A stretch of DNA of 64,000 bases from positions 1,798,001 through 1,862,000 of the forward strand of contig NZ_CP062260.1 of NCBI RefSeq assembly GCF_014863545.1, in the 5' to 3' direction. How positions within the stretch are numbered: position 1 is the first letter of the stretch; each line of letters begins with the position of its first letter. The notes under the pieces were generated by a model. The model was not told the origin of the DNA, did not search any database, and was given only the letters and a program-made list of their open reading frames with translations. Source of the DNA: Paenibacillus sp. JNUCC32 (GTDB taxonomy: Bacteria; Bacillota; Bacilli; Paenibacillales; Paenibacillaceae). Positions 27,483-35,689 of this stretch are shown in pieces. The position numbers and the translations under genes were made by a program.

Positions 27483-28592
27483 ATGGTTGATAAAGAATAT
27501 TATTTGAAATTAAGTAAGGAAGCGCAAGATAATTATAAATTTTATAAAGAAGAGGCTGAGTCTTCAATTTGTAGGAGAGAATATACCATAAGCAAACGTT
27601 ATGATATTTCTCCGTATTGGTATGGGCGACAAAGTACGGTTCCAGGGGAAATTACTGAAGAGGAGACGGACACTTATTATGAATTCGATAATCATGATAG
27701 ACTTCGCATTTCAGCTTGTGATGAATTAATTGATGGATACGCTTATACCGTCTACGAAGAAAACCGAATCATCACTAGATTATATGTCCGTGGAGTATTG
27801 GACTCTATAAAGGAATATTTGATATACGATGGTTTTATCAAGCGATGCATAGAATATTCTGCTCGGAATGATAAATTACAGTACGAAGATTACATATATG
27901 AGGGTGAACGGTTGATCCAAGTATATCAGCCTCAATACGAAAGTAATTCAGGTTATTTTGATCACCTAGTCCGAACCTATTTTGAGTATGATGAGAAAGG
28001 CATTCTCAGTCGAGTATTAGATGGCACAAAAGGTGTAATTTATGTGATGATGTTGGCTGAAGAGGTGGCGCTTCTCCGAGAGGAAGTTAAAAAAGGACTA
28101 ATAGCAGCTTTAAGAGAGATAATTGGTAATTTGTCCCGAGTATTAGTAGATAGAAGCTGTTGTTTTCTTGCCATCTTTCTACATGATGAAGCTCATACGG
28201 TATACTCGCCGATTTTCCAACCTGGCTTGCAAAATATACGAGATGAGCAAGTGGATAACAAAAAGGACTATGAGACCATCTGGAATTCGGGAGAGCATCC
28301 TGTGAAGTACCAACAAGAACTTACAGATCAAGAACTAATTCAGAAACTTAGAAATCTGATTATGTTTTGGCATAATACAGATGATTGGTGGGAGGAAGGT
28401 ATGAAGTTGTGGCAGGAAGTGGCCTATTCATTAAATGAAACGAATTGGTCCGAAAACTTCATACTTGCTGAAGACTTTATTGTGTTTGTCGATCGTGAGG
28501 GCTTGGATGTAACAAATGGCGAACTTGAAAAAAGTATACCTCTAGTGAAATTAGAGTTACTTAGATCAAAGGGGCTTGTGCCAGTACATTAG
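27483..28592 (+). CDS. Unrecognised 369-residue protein, AT-rich
   Basis: I do not recognise this protein. The first half is rich in Tyr, Asp and Glu and has recurring short strands (YEFDNHDRLR, YLIYDGFIKRCIEY, DYIYEGERLIQVYQ, YFEYDEKGILSRV), reminiscent of YD/RHS-type beta repeats. The second half looks helical (LREEVKKGLIAALREIIGN) with a Trp-rich patch (FWHNTDDWWEEGMKLW). There is no signal peptide. AAGGAG precedes the ATG. Base composition is clearly more AT-rich than its neighbours, suggesting transfer. An immunity-type or phage-related role is possible but unsupported. Confidence 0.75.
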   Translation: MVDKEYYLKLSKEAQDNYKFYKEEAESSICRREYTISKRYDISPYWYGRQSTVPGEITEEETDTYYEFDNHDRLRISACDELIDGYAYTVYEENRIITRLYVRGVLDSIKEYLIYDGFIKRCIEYSARNDKLQYEDYIYEGERLIQVYQPQYESNSGYFDHLVRTYFEYDEKGILSRVLDGTKGVIYVMMLAEEVALLREEVKKGLIAALREIIGNLSRVLVDRSCCFLAIFLHDEAHTVYSPIFQPGLQNIRDEQVDNKKDYETIWNSGEHPVKYQQELTDQELIQKLRNLIMFWHNTDDWWEEGMKLWQEVAYSLNETNWSENFILAEDFIVFVDREGLDVTNGELEKSIPLVKLELLRSKGLVPVH

Positions 28593-28669
28593 AATCCGTA
28601 TTGTACTGATCGATATATCGAACCGCAAACGAGCAAGCCAGAACCCCCAAAAGCAGAGGAGGCACCTTG

Positions 28670-29263
28670 ATGACAAAAGGTGAAAGGAATACAAAGATTG
28701 ATCCGTATTTTAATAAGCTTAAAAAGTGGAAGGAAGAGTTCGGGCTATTGAGAGAAATTGCGCTGGACTGCGGGCTGACCGAGGATTTTAAGTGGATGCA
28801 TCCTTGTTACACGATCGACGGTAAAAACATCGTGTTGATCCACGGTTTTAAGGATTACTGTGCGCTTCTGTTTCACAAAGGCGCATTATTAAAAGATCCC
28901 CATGGGATCCTGATCCAGCAAACGGAGAACGTTCAGGCCGCACGCCAGATTCGGTTTACCAATGCTCAAGATATAGATGAAATGCAACTGCTCGTGAGAG
29001 CCTATATTACGGAAGCCATTGAAGTGGAGAAAGCCGGTCTGCAAGTAAATTTTAAAAAGAATACGGATTACACCATACCTGTAGAGCTGGAAAATAAGTT
29101 CGAGGAAATGACTAACCTAAAAGAGGCTTTTGAAGCATTGACGCCAGGTCGGCAAAGAGCGTACATTCTGCATTTCTCCGCACCCAAGCAAGCCAAAACA
29201 CGAGAGTCCAGGGTTGAAAAATATATCACGCATATCCTGAATGGAAAGGGATTAAACGATTAG
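28670..29263 (+). CDS. YdeI-like protein (DUF1801 plus OmdA-type domain)
   Basis: This 197-residue protein has an N-terminal DUF1801 domain (DFKWMHPCYTIDGKNIVLIHGF) and a C-terminal helical OmdA/YdeI domain (FEALTPGRQRAYILHFSAPK, ending KYITHILNGKG). Relatives in E. coli and Bacillus (YdeI) are linked to stress or antimicrobial peptide tolerance, but the mechanism is unknown. AGAGGAGG points to ATG 28670 rather than TTG 28667. It is monocistronic, with a strong terminator. Confidence 0.85.
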   Translation: MTKGERNTKIDPYFNKLKKWKEEFGLLREIALDCGLTEDFKWMHPCYTIDGKNIVLIHGFKDYCALLFHKGALLKDPHGILIQQTENVQAARQIRFTNAQDIDEMQLLVRAYITEAIEVEKAGLQVNFKKNTDYTIPVELENKFEEMTNLKEAFEALTPGRQRAYILHFSAPKQAKTRESRVEKYITHILNGKGLND

Positions 29264-29340
29264 TTGTTTTTACATATTGGGGATTACACGCTGCGCTAAC
29301 CGCGGAGTTCTTTCTTCCAAACAAGAATACACGCCAAGTT

Positions 29341-29379
29341 AACAGGCTGCTGGTTCATTCAACCGGCAGCCTGTTTTCT
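29341..29379 (+). terminator. Rho-independent terminator
   Basis: A 15-bp stem with one wobble (29341-29355 with 29361-29375) and T-rich tail follow the YdeI-like gene. Confidence 0.9.
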
Positions 29380-29393
29380 TTGCCAAAAGAATA

Positions 29394-29447
29394 TTGACGT
29401 AAGACAGAATGCCACTTAAACTATTCAATATATCAATTGAATAGTTT
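29394..29447 (+). promoter_or_regulatory. Promoter and 30-bp operator of ArsR-rhodanese gene
   Basis: TTGACG (29394-29399) and TAAACT (29417-29422) with a 17-bp spacer form a promoter. A perfect 12-6-12 inverted repeat (29418-29429 and 29436-29447, arms AAACTATTCAAT/ATTGAATAGTTT) overlaps the -10 and start site. It is very probably the autoregulatory operator. Confidence 0.8.
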
Positions 29448-29467
29448 ATTGCAGGGGGGTTGAATCG

Positions 29468-30145
29468 ATGAACGAAAGAGAGCTTAAAGACGAATTATAC
29501 AAGGAATATACACGAATTGGAAAATGCCTCTCCAGCCCAAAACGTTTAGAAATTCTGGATGTTTTGACACAAGGACCAAAATCCGTAGAAGCTATATCGA
29601 AAATCACATCCATGTCTATAGCGAATGTCTCTCAACACTTGCAGACCCTCCATCATGCCAAACTAGTCGATTATAAGAAACGAGGGAATTTCGTTATTTA
29701 TGAAATCGCTGATCCTGCAGTCTTGCACTTTTTAGATTCTCTGTATGGTTTATCTGAAAAACGACTTATTGAAGTCCAGCATATTAAAAATGAATTCCTG
29801 GGTCAGCTATCGGATATAGAAGAAGTATCGTTTGAAGAACTCATGAGCCGCATGGAAGCAGGGGAAGTAACGCTGATCGATGTTCGTCCAAAGGACGAAT
29901 ATGAAGCTGCTCATATTCCTGGCGCTATCTCGATACCTATAGAAGAGCTGGCCGAACAGCTACATACGTTGCCTGCGAAGGCCAAAGTCGTAGCCTATTG
30001 CCGGGGTCCTCACTGTTTAATGTCTATCAAAGCCATCGAGATGCTAAAGTCCAAAGGAATCGATGCGGCTCGCTTAAGCAAGAGGGTTCAGGACTGGGAA
30101 GCATTTACGAATAAGCGAAACAGCGAAGAGCAGGCCATTTCGTGA
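29468..30145 (+). CDS. ArsR-family regulator fused to a rhodanese domain
   Basis: This 225-residue protein joins an N-terminal ArsR winged helix (SSPKRLEILDVLTQGPKSVE, then SIANVSQHLQTLHHAKLV) to a C-terminal rhodanese domain. The rhodanese part has VTLIDVRPKDEYEAAHIPGA and active-site loop AYCRGPHCLMS with the catalytic Cys. The fusion suggests a sulfur- or thiol-reactive sensor, in which persulfidation or oxidation of Cys changes DNA binding. A large palindrome covers its promoter. The MFS gene follows after 148 bases and is the likely target. Confidence 0.9.
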   Translation: MNERELKDELYKEYTRIGKCLSSPKRLEILDVLTQGPKSVEAISKITSMSIANVSQHLQTLHHAKLVDYKKRGNFVIYEIADPAVLHFLDSLYGLSEKRLIEVQHIKNEFLGQLSDIEEVSFEELMSRMEAGEVTLIDVRPKDEYEAAHIPGAISIPIEELAEQLHTLPAKAKVVAYCRGPHCLMSIKAIEMLKSKGIDAARLSKRVQDWEAFTNKRNSEEQAIS

Positions 30146-30293
30146 AACAAGTTTCCTTCAATTTATCAATTCACCCAATCATGAAGGTATACGACGACGA
30201 ATTGGAGAGCTTAAGGTCTGTGGAACCGGCCGCGATTCAAGGTAATCAGACGGGCAACTTCATATCGTATTTCTACGGAAGGATGTCATTTGA

Positions 30294-31601
30294 ATGTATT
30301 CGAAAAAAGACATGACGAAGCTGCCGGCTTCGCTGCAAGGCTATGTGGATTCACCCGAAAAACAACGTAAATTGTACCGGCGGACACTGAACATCGTTGT
30401 TGTTTCACAAATTTTCGGGGGCGCTGGTCTTGCGGCAGGCATTACCGTAGGGGCGCTTTTGGCTCAGGATATGCTGGGAACCGACAACTTTACGGGTATA
30501 CCAACGGCACTGTTTACGTTAGGCTCAGCAGGTGCGGCCTTGCTGGTTGGCCGTCTTTCCCAGCGATATGGACGCAGTTTGGGATTGGGACTCGGTTTTC
30601 TGGCGGGAGGCATAGGAGCGATTGGAGTCGTGTTAGCAGCCGTGTTGAATAGCCTGACTCTGCTCTTAATCTCACTATTGATATATGGTGCAGGCACCGC
30701 AACGAATTTGCAGGCACGCTATGCCGGGACGGACCTGGCCAACTCTAAGCAACGAGCAACCGCAGCCAGTACGGCCATGGTATTCACTACCTTTGGTGCA
30801 GTAGCAGGCCCGAATTTAGTCAATGTCACTGGCGATTTCGCCCTGTCGGTGGGGATACCGAGTTTGGCCGGCCCCTTTTTATTGGCAGCTGCGGCATATA
30901 TTCTCGCAGGCATCGTTTTGCTAATTTTTCTACGTCCCGATCCTTTGCTGGTAGCGAATGCTATAGCCATGCAGGGAAATTGGGATGAGCATGCCGGTTC
31001 TGCAAAAGAAATGGGTACTGCAGGATCAGGAAAGCGTGGAATCGCAATCGGCGCTGTGGTTATGATCTTAACGCAAATTATAATGGTAGCTATTATGACC
31101 ATGACGCCCGTACATATGAGACATCATGGTCATGGACTAAGCGAAGTGGGGCTTGTCATTGGTTTTCATATCGGATCGATGTATCTTCCATCCTTGATAA
31201 CCGGTATCCTGGTCGATAAAATCGGACGTAAGGCAATGGCAATGGCTTCTGGAGTTACGCTTTTGCTTGCAGGGGTCATTGCCGCCATGGCACCGGCTGA
31301 TTCCATGACCGTATTGATTGTCGCCCTATCTCTTCTAGGGTTGGGATGGAATTTTGGCTTGATCAGCGGAACGGCATTGATCGTAGATGCAACAACCTCA
31401 ACAAACCGCGCGAAAGTGCAAGGGTCTGTTGACGTATTGATTGCCCTCGCGGGGGCATCAGGTGGGGCCCTTTCAGGTATGGTGGTTGCTCATTCCAGTT
31501 ATGCCACACTTTCATTTGCCGGGAGCATACTCGCTCTGCTTCTGATCCCGGTTATGCTATGGCAAGGTCAGGATAAAAACGAAAAATCCATCTCTTTCTA
31601 A
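30294..31601 (+). CDS. MFS transporter
   Basis: This 435-residue protein has about 12 helices, a conserved loop VGRLSQRYGRSLGLGLGF between helices 2 and 3, and a long cytoplasmic loop near residue 225. An N-terminal segment of about 30 residues precedes the first helix. His-rich MTPVHMRHHGHGLSEVG in the second half is unusual and might bind metal. It lies downstream of the ArsR-rhodanese regulator, so it may export a thiol-reactive or metalloid compound. GGAAGG 8 bases upstream supports the ATG. Confidence 0.82.
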   Translation: MYSKKDMTKLPASLQGYVDSPEKQRKLYRRTLNIVVVSQIFGGAGLAAGITVGALLAQDMLGTDNFTGIPTALFTLGSAGAALLVGRLSQRYGRSLGLGLGFLAGGIGAIGVVLAAVLNSLTLLLISLLIYGAGTATNLQARYAGTDLANSKQRATAASTAMVFTTFGAVAGPNLVNVTGDFALSVGIPSLAGPFLLAAAAYILAGIVLLIFLRPDPLLVANAIAMQGNWDEHAGSAKEMGTAGSGKRGIAIGAVVMILTQIIMVAIMTMTPVHMRHHGHGLSEVGLVIGFHIGSMYLPSLITGILVDKIGRKAMAMASGVTLLLAGVIAAMAPADSMTVLIVALSLLGLGWNFGLISGTALIVDATTSTNRAKVQGSVDVLIALAGASGGALSGMVVAHSSYATLSFAGSILALLLIPVMLWQGQDKNEKSISF

Positions 31602-31950
31602 CGCGAACCCGATTTCGTTGCCACTTCTTGGGTAATAACTCGATTACAGTGGAGAACTCGTCGAGCATCCGCTGGGCTCCGCCGAGCTATACCTTCAAGC
31701 CTCAAGCGATAAAGGGATTATCGATTATATCGTATAGAAGTCTGAAACGGGTGACGCATTTCTGTTCCGTCTCCACAATCCAAAAAGCGAGGAAGCTTCG
31801 GACTTTGCCGGTCCAGTCCTCGTTTCGTTATCCACGGTTCAAAGCGATTCATAAGTTGGCAATACATAATCCTGCAGCAAAAACTCCGTGATGAACGCGG
31901 GGTTTTTGTTTTTGCAGGTTAGCGTCAAACGGAACATCATGAGTGTTTAT
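31602..31950. other. Intergenic region with hairpins and a gene scrap
   Basis: Two hairpins occur: 31787-31828 (arms around GCGAGGA/TCCTCGT) and 31879-31907 (AAAAACTCCG with CGGGGTTTTT), the latter with a T-run and probably the terminator of the MFS gene. A frame at about 31650-31738 reads like a protein end (LGSAELYLQASSDKGIIDYI) but has no start. I could not assign it. Confidence 0.4.
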
Positions 31951-31956
31951 TGCGTA

Positions 31957-31987
31957 TTGACCTGGAGTTAACTCCAAGTGATAAACT
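31957..31987 (+). promoter_or_regulatory. MerR-type promoter with 19-bp spacer
   Basis: TTGACC (31957-31962) and TAAACT (31982-31987) are 19 bp apart, the over-long spacing typical of MerR-activated promoters. The palindrome TGGAGTTAACTCCA (31963-31976) sits in the spacer. The MerR gene downstream at 33046 is the likely regulator. Confidence 0.8.
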
Positions 31988-32005
31988 TAAGTCTAAGGAG
32001 GGATT

Positions 32006-32989
32006 ATGATGGAGTATGTGAAACTAGGGAACACCGGTCTCGATGTTTCCCGCATCTGTCTTGGGTGCATGGGATTTGGCGTAGCAGAGCGCTGGGTGCA
32101 TCAATGGGTGTTAAATGAAGAGAGCAGCCGTCCTATTATTAAAAAGGCATTGGAGCTTGGCATCAATTTCTTTGATACGGCGAATGTCTACTCGGACGGT
32201 ACAAGCGAGGAAATTGTCGGCCGCGCCTTGAAAGAATATGCGAATCGCGACGAAATCGTCCTGGCGACAAAGGTTCATTTCCGTATGCACGAGGGCCCCA
32301 ATGGGATGGGGCTGTCCCGGAAGGCAATCATGAGCGAAATCGACAAGAGCCTCAAGCGGCTGGGTACCGATTATGTCGATCTGTACCAGATTCATCGATG
32401 GGATTATGATACGCCTATCGAAGAAACGATGGAGGCCCTTCATGATGTGGTGAAAGCCGGAAAGGTTCGCTACATCGGAGCTTCAGCCATGTATGCATGG
32501 CAGTTTCTCAAGGCCCAGCATACCGCTGAAAAGAATGGCTGGACCCGGTTCGTTTCGATGCAGAACCATTACAACCTCATTTACCGCGAAGAAGAGCGCG
32601 AAATGCTGCCGTTGTGCCAATCCGAAAAAATCGGCGTGATCCCCTACAGCCCACTAGCATCGGGAAGATTGACGCGAGACTGGTCGGAGACGACGCAGCG
32701 TTCCGAAACGGACATGGTTCAGAAATCCAAGTATGATGCCACGGCGGATGCTGATCGGATCATTGTGGAACGGCTTGCAGGCATTGCGAATGAGCGGGGC
32801 ATTCCGCGCGTTCAAATTGCGCTCGCCTGGCTGCTGCAGAAAGAACCGATCACGGCGCCCATTGTCGGCGCGACCAAAATATCTCACCTGGAGGATGCCG
32901 CAGCCGCGCTTACGGTCAAACTCACGCCGGAGGAGATGGCCTCCCTGGAAGAGCCGTACATACCTCACCGGGTTGTGGGCGCCTTATAG
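32006..32989 (+). CDS. Aldo/keto reductase
   Basis: This 327-residue TIM-barrel NADPH oxidoreductase has the catalytic tetrad region: NFFDTANVYSDGTSEE (Asp, Tyr), LATKVHF (Lys) and VDLYQIHRWD (His). The cofactor-binding end is APIVGATKISHLEDA. It is close to the YhdN/GSP69-like general stress reductases and would reduce reactive aldehydes. AGGAGGG precedes ATG 32006 or 32009. It is transcribed from a MerR-type promoter and followed after 56 bases by a MerR regulator with which it probably forms an operon. Confidence 0.92.
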   Translation: MMEYVKLGNTGLDVSRICLGCMGFGVAERWVHQWVLNEESSRPIIKKALELGINFFDTANVYSDGTSEEIVGRALKEYANRDEIVLATKVHFRMHEGPNGMGLSRKAIMSEIDKSLKRLGTDYVDLYQIHRWDYDTPIEETMEALHDVVKAGKVRYIGASAMYAWQFLKAQHTAEKNGWTRFVSMQNHYNLIYREEEREMLPLCQSEKIGVIPYSPLASGRLTRDWSETTQRSETDMVQKSKYDATADADRIIVERLAGIANERGIPRVQIALAWLLQKEPITAPIVGATKISHLEDAAAALTVKLTPEEMASLEEPYIPHRVVGAL

Positions 32990-33045
32990 CTTTAACAACT
33001 GACTTATTCAGGAAACGGTATTGAACAGAGAAGGTGAATCAAGAC

Positions 33046-33441
33046 ATGACGGTGACGATTAAAGAAATCAGCGAAAGGTTCGGGCTTTCCCAGGATACCC
33101 TGCGCTATTATGAGCGAATTGGGTTGATTCCGCCAGTAAACCGGAACAAAAATGGTATCAGGGATTATTCGGAGGAAGACATCAAATGGGTTGATTTTGT
33201 TAAATGCATGCGTCAAAGCGCGGGGCTTCCGGTCGAGGTACTGATCGAGTATGTTTCGCTTTTTCAACAAGGCGACGACACGCTTGAAACGCGAAAGGGA
33301 TTGTTGATTGAACAGCGCAATCGACTGGGGGACAAAATCGAAGAAATGACGAACACACTGGAACGCTTGAACGATAAAATCGCAAGATATGAACATACCA
33401 TCATGAAAACAGAAAATGCACTCAAGAAGCAGGCAGACTAA
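33046..33441 (+). CDS. MerR-family regulator, AdhR-like
   Basis: This 131-residue protein has an N-terminal MerR winged helix (TIKEISERFGLSQDTLRYYE, RIGLIPPVNRN) and a long dimerisation coiled coil. It lacks the C-terminal metal-binding cysteines; it has a single Cys (FVKCMRQSAG) at the position of the aldehyde-sensing Cys of AdhR/NmlR proteins. It probably activates the aldo/keto reductase promoter (31957-31987) and, through the operon, itself. ATG 33046 fits AGAAGGTG better than GTG 33034. Confidence 0.9.
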   Translation: MTVTIKEISERFGLSQDTLRYYERIGLIPPVNRNKNGIRDYSEEDIKWVDFVKCMRQSAGLPVEVLIEYVSLFQQGDDTLETRKGLLIEQRNRLGDKIEEMTNTLERLNDKIARYEHTIMKTENALKKQAD

Positions 33442-33448
33442 CTTATCA

Positions 33449-33486
33449 AAAACCGGGTTTCGGGAGGAGTTCCCGGCCCGGTTTCT
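33449..33486 (+). terminator. Terminator hairpin
   Basis: AAACCGGG (33450-33457) pairs with CCCGGTTT (33477-33484), with an inner CGGGA/TCCCG stem. It closes the reductase/MerR operon, directly before the TetR promoter. Confidence 0.75.
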
Positions 33487-33521
33487 TGATTATAAACGAA
33501 TGATCGTTTATTATTGTTTCA
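33486..33521 (+). promoter_or_regulatory. TetR-gene promoter with operator in the spacer
   Basis: TTGATT (33486-33491), a 17-bp spacer and TATTAT (33509-33514). The inverted repeat ATAAACGA-ATGA-TCGTTTAT (33492-33511) fills the spacer. The expected transcription start coincides with the ATG at 33521 and no ribosome binding site is present, so the mRNA appears leaderless. Confidence 0.75.
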
Positions 33522-34093
33522 TGAGACATAGAGACGATAACAAAGTGGAAGCCATTTTTGACGCGACGATTCAATTAGTGAATGAGATTGGGTTTGCGGA
33601 AACGTCGATATCCAAAATAGCTAAGAAGGCTAATGTATCGGCTGCAACGATCTATATTTATCATGAGAATAAGGAGGATCTGCTGCTTAAGACTTACTTA
33701 AAGGTGAAGGGCAAGATGAGTAAGAGCATGTTACAGGGATTCGATGATACGCGATCGGTTAAAGAACGCTTTGAATCGATCATCCGGAAGTATGTGGAGT
33801 TTATACATACGCACAAAGACTATTTTCTATTTTTAGAGCAAATCATGAATTCTCCATTGCCCCAGAAATGGTGTTTGGACGAGACCGCAAGCCTGTTCCA
33901 ACCCATTTTCGAGATGTTTGAAACGGGAAAGAAGCAGAATATATTGAAAGCGGAAGATGTGGATATGTTGATCGTTTATTCGATTTTACCCGTAGCCGAA
34001 TTGGCGAAATCACATCTGAAGAACGGAACCCGATTTGGTAATCGGGAATTGGAAGCAGCTATCGTTATGAGCTGGGATGCTGTGAAAGCTTAA
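33521..34093 (+). CDS. TetR/AcrR-family regulator
   Basis: This 190-residue protein has an N-terminal TetR DNA-binding domain (AIFDATIQLVNEIGFAETSI, KKANVSAATIYIYHENKEDL) and a helical ligand/dimer domain of about 130 residues. ATG 33521 gives the standard TetR N-terminus (MRHRDDNKVEAIFDAT). The longer frame from 33416 overlaps the MerR gene and is not credible. There is no ribosome binding site before this ATG; it seems to sit at the 5' end of the mRNA. The next gene, an MBL-fold hydrolase, is a possible target. Confidence 0.88.
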   Translation: MRHRDDNKVEAIFDATIQLVNEIGFAETSISKIAKKANVSAATIYIYHENKEDLLLKTYLKVKGKMSKSMLQGFDDTRSVKERFESIIRKYVEFIHTHKDYFLFLEQIMNSPLPQKWCLDETASLFQPIFEMFETGKKQNILKAEDVDMLIVYSILPVAELAKSHLKNGTRFGNRELEAAIVMSWDAVKA

Positions 34094-34172
34094 ATGTAAG
34101 AAGGAGCATTACAATTTATGTAATCCGATTCTTTTATCTTAGACTAGATTGGACAAATCGAGGTAGAACCCT

Positions 34173-35279
34173 ATGACCATTTTTTTAATATGCGCTGCTT
34201 TAATCCTATCCATTGCATTGTTTCTGAGATATTATCCGCCATTCGGCCAAAGAGTATCTAGGGAAAAACGAAACGAATTTCGCAAACTCCCGAATTTCGA
34301 CCGTAATCATTTTGTGAATCCAATCCATACCTCCATGAGGATGGGAACAACGGACTTCATGTCACTGTTACGCGATTACATGAAACGGAATCCCAATCGG
34401 AAGCCGACTTCTCCATTACCGATAAAGCGAGTAGATCCCGCAAGTATACAACAACAAGCGCTAACACGTGTAACGTGGTTTGGGCATTCTGCATTCATGC
34501 TGGAAATCGAGGGGAAAACGCTGCTGTTCGACCCTATGTTAGGAACGTCTCCATCCCCAATCCCTGTTTTTGGGAATCAACGTTATAGCAGGGAGATTCC
34601 TATTGATCTGGACAAGCTTCCTCCCATTGATGCCGTCGTTTTGTCACATGATCATTATGATCATCTGGATTTCAGCTCCATTCAGAAGCTAAAGGAGAAG
34701 GCTAAGCATTTTTATGTGCCGCTTGGCCTTGGTGGTCACTTGGAGCGCTGGGGGATTTCGAAATCGAGCGTTACCGAACATAATTGGTGGGATGCATCCG
34801 GGTTAGACGGTCTACAACTCATCTGCACGCCAGCGAGACACTTTTCAGGGCGAAGCCTGTTTGACCGCGATTCGACCTTATGGTCGTCTTGGGTCATTAT
34901 CAGCAACAAGAGTCGAGTGTATTTCAGCGGGGATAGCGGGTATGGTCCACATTTTCATGAGATCGGAGAAAAATACGGCCCATTTGATGTGACGCTCATG
35001 GAATGTGGTCAATACGACAAACGTTGGGCGAATATTCATATGATGCCTGAAGAGACGGTACAGGCTCATCTGGATGTGAAAGGGCAATGGTTGATTCCGA
35101 TCCATTGGGCAGGGTTTACGTTGGCCTTGCATGACTGGAATGAACCGATCGAACGCGTGACTATGGCTGCTAAACAAAAACATGTGCACATACTCACTCC
35201 TCAAATTGGGGAATCGGTAGTAATAGCTCCATCGGCATATTCTACGGAGCCTGATCATGCTGTCGTTTGGTGGAAATAA
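34173..35279 (+). CDS. MBL-fold hydrolase, NAPE-PLD/UlaG-like
   Basis: This 368-residue protein has an N-terminal membrane anchor (IFLICAALILSIALFL) and a metallo-beta-lactamase fold. The Zn motif is VLSHDHYDHLDFSS; further ligand regions are CTPARHFSGRS, VYFSGDSGYG and IPIHWAGFTLALHDW. The layout matches the NAPE-PLD/UlaG-like branch found in many Bacillales. The substrate is unknown; lipid phosphodiester hydrolysis is possible. It follows a TetR regulator by 79 bases. GAGGTAG lies upstream of the ATG. Confidence 0.87.
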   Translation: MTIFLICAALILSIALFLRYYPPFGQRVSREKRNEFRKLPNFDRNHFVNPIHTSMRMGTTDFMSLLRDYMKRNPNRKPTSPLPIKRVDPASIQQQALTRVTWFGHSAFMLEIEGKTLLFDPMLGTSPSPIPVFGNQRYSREIPIDLDKLPPIDAVVLSHDHYDHLDFSSIQKLKEKAKHFYVPLGLGGHLERWGISKSSVTEHNWWDASGLDGLQLICTPARHFSGRSLFDRDSTLWSSWVIISNKSRVYFSGDSGYGPHFHEIGEKYGPFDVTLMECGQYDKRWANIHMMPEETVQAHLDVKGQWLIPIHWAGFTLALHDWNEPIERVTMAAKQKHVHILTPQIGESVVIAPSAYSTEPDHAVVWWK

Positions 35280-35317
35280 CAAAAACAGCGGCAATTTGTC
35301 AACATACATAAAAAAAT

Positions 35318-35575
35318 CCGCGTCTGCGAGAACTGCAAGTGTTTACGGTTCCTGACCGAATCTGCGTGGTATCCGGGTCACAGCAAGCGATTCGTCTATT
35401 GATTTCGCTTCCCTTTCCTAATGGCAAAAAAATATCTGCGTAGAACAGCCTACTCATGTCAGTAGGCTTAAGCGTATCGCAGGTAGAGGAGGAGCACATC
35501 GAAATCGGAGTCCAAACCATAGCTCGCGTTATAAAAGAGCAACTTAACAAAGTTCCGCAAGTGAAATTTATATGA
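35318..35575 (+). pseudogene. Decayed MocR/PdxR-type (GntR-aminotransferase) regulator
   Basis: Two coding scraps of a PLP-dependent MocR-type regulator remain. At 35318-35430 the frame reads VPDRICVVSGSQQAIRLLI, matching the aminotransferase-domain motif with SGSQQAI. At 35483-35575 it reads VEEEHIEIGVQTIARVIKEQ and ends in a stop, like the C-terminus of the same family. A shifted scrap between them (KKYLRRTAYS) resembles the conserved strand before that end. The N-terminal GntR domain and most of the aminotransferase core are gone. It may once have controlled the VOC gene downstream. Confidence 0.6.
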
Positions 35576-35689
35576 TATGAAGAAACAATGAGATATTCAT
35601 AGGAATGGCATAGCAAATAAAAAGAAATATCAATTCCTTAATTCTATTATGATGAATATGAGTTGATTTGAGTGTGAAGGGGTGTATGT

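Noticed and set aside
31628..31891. 87-codon frame between MFS and aldo/keto reductase genes
   Set aside because: Composition and sequence look non-coding, no binding site, and it spans a hairpin.
33416..33520. Upstream extension of the TetR gene
   Set aside because: It would overlap the MerR gene, the terminator and the operator, and adds a segment not seen in TetR proteins.
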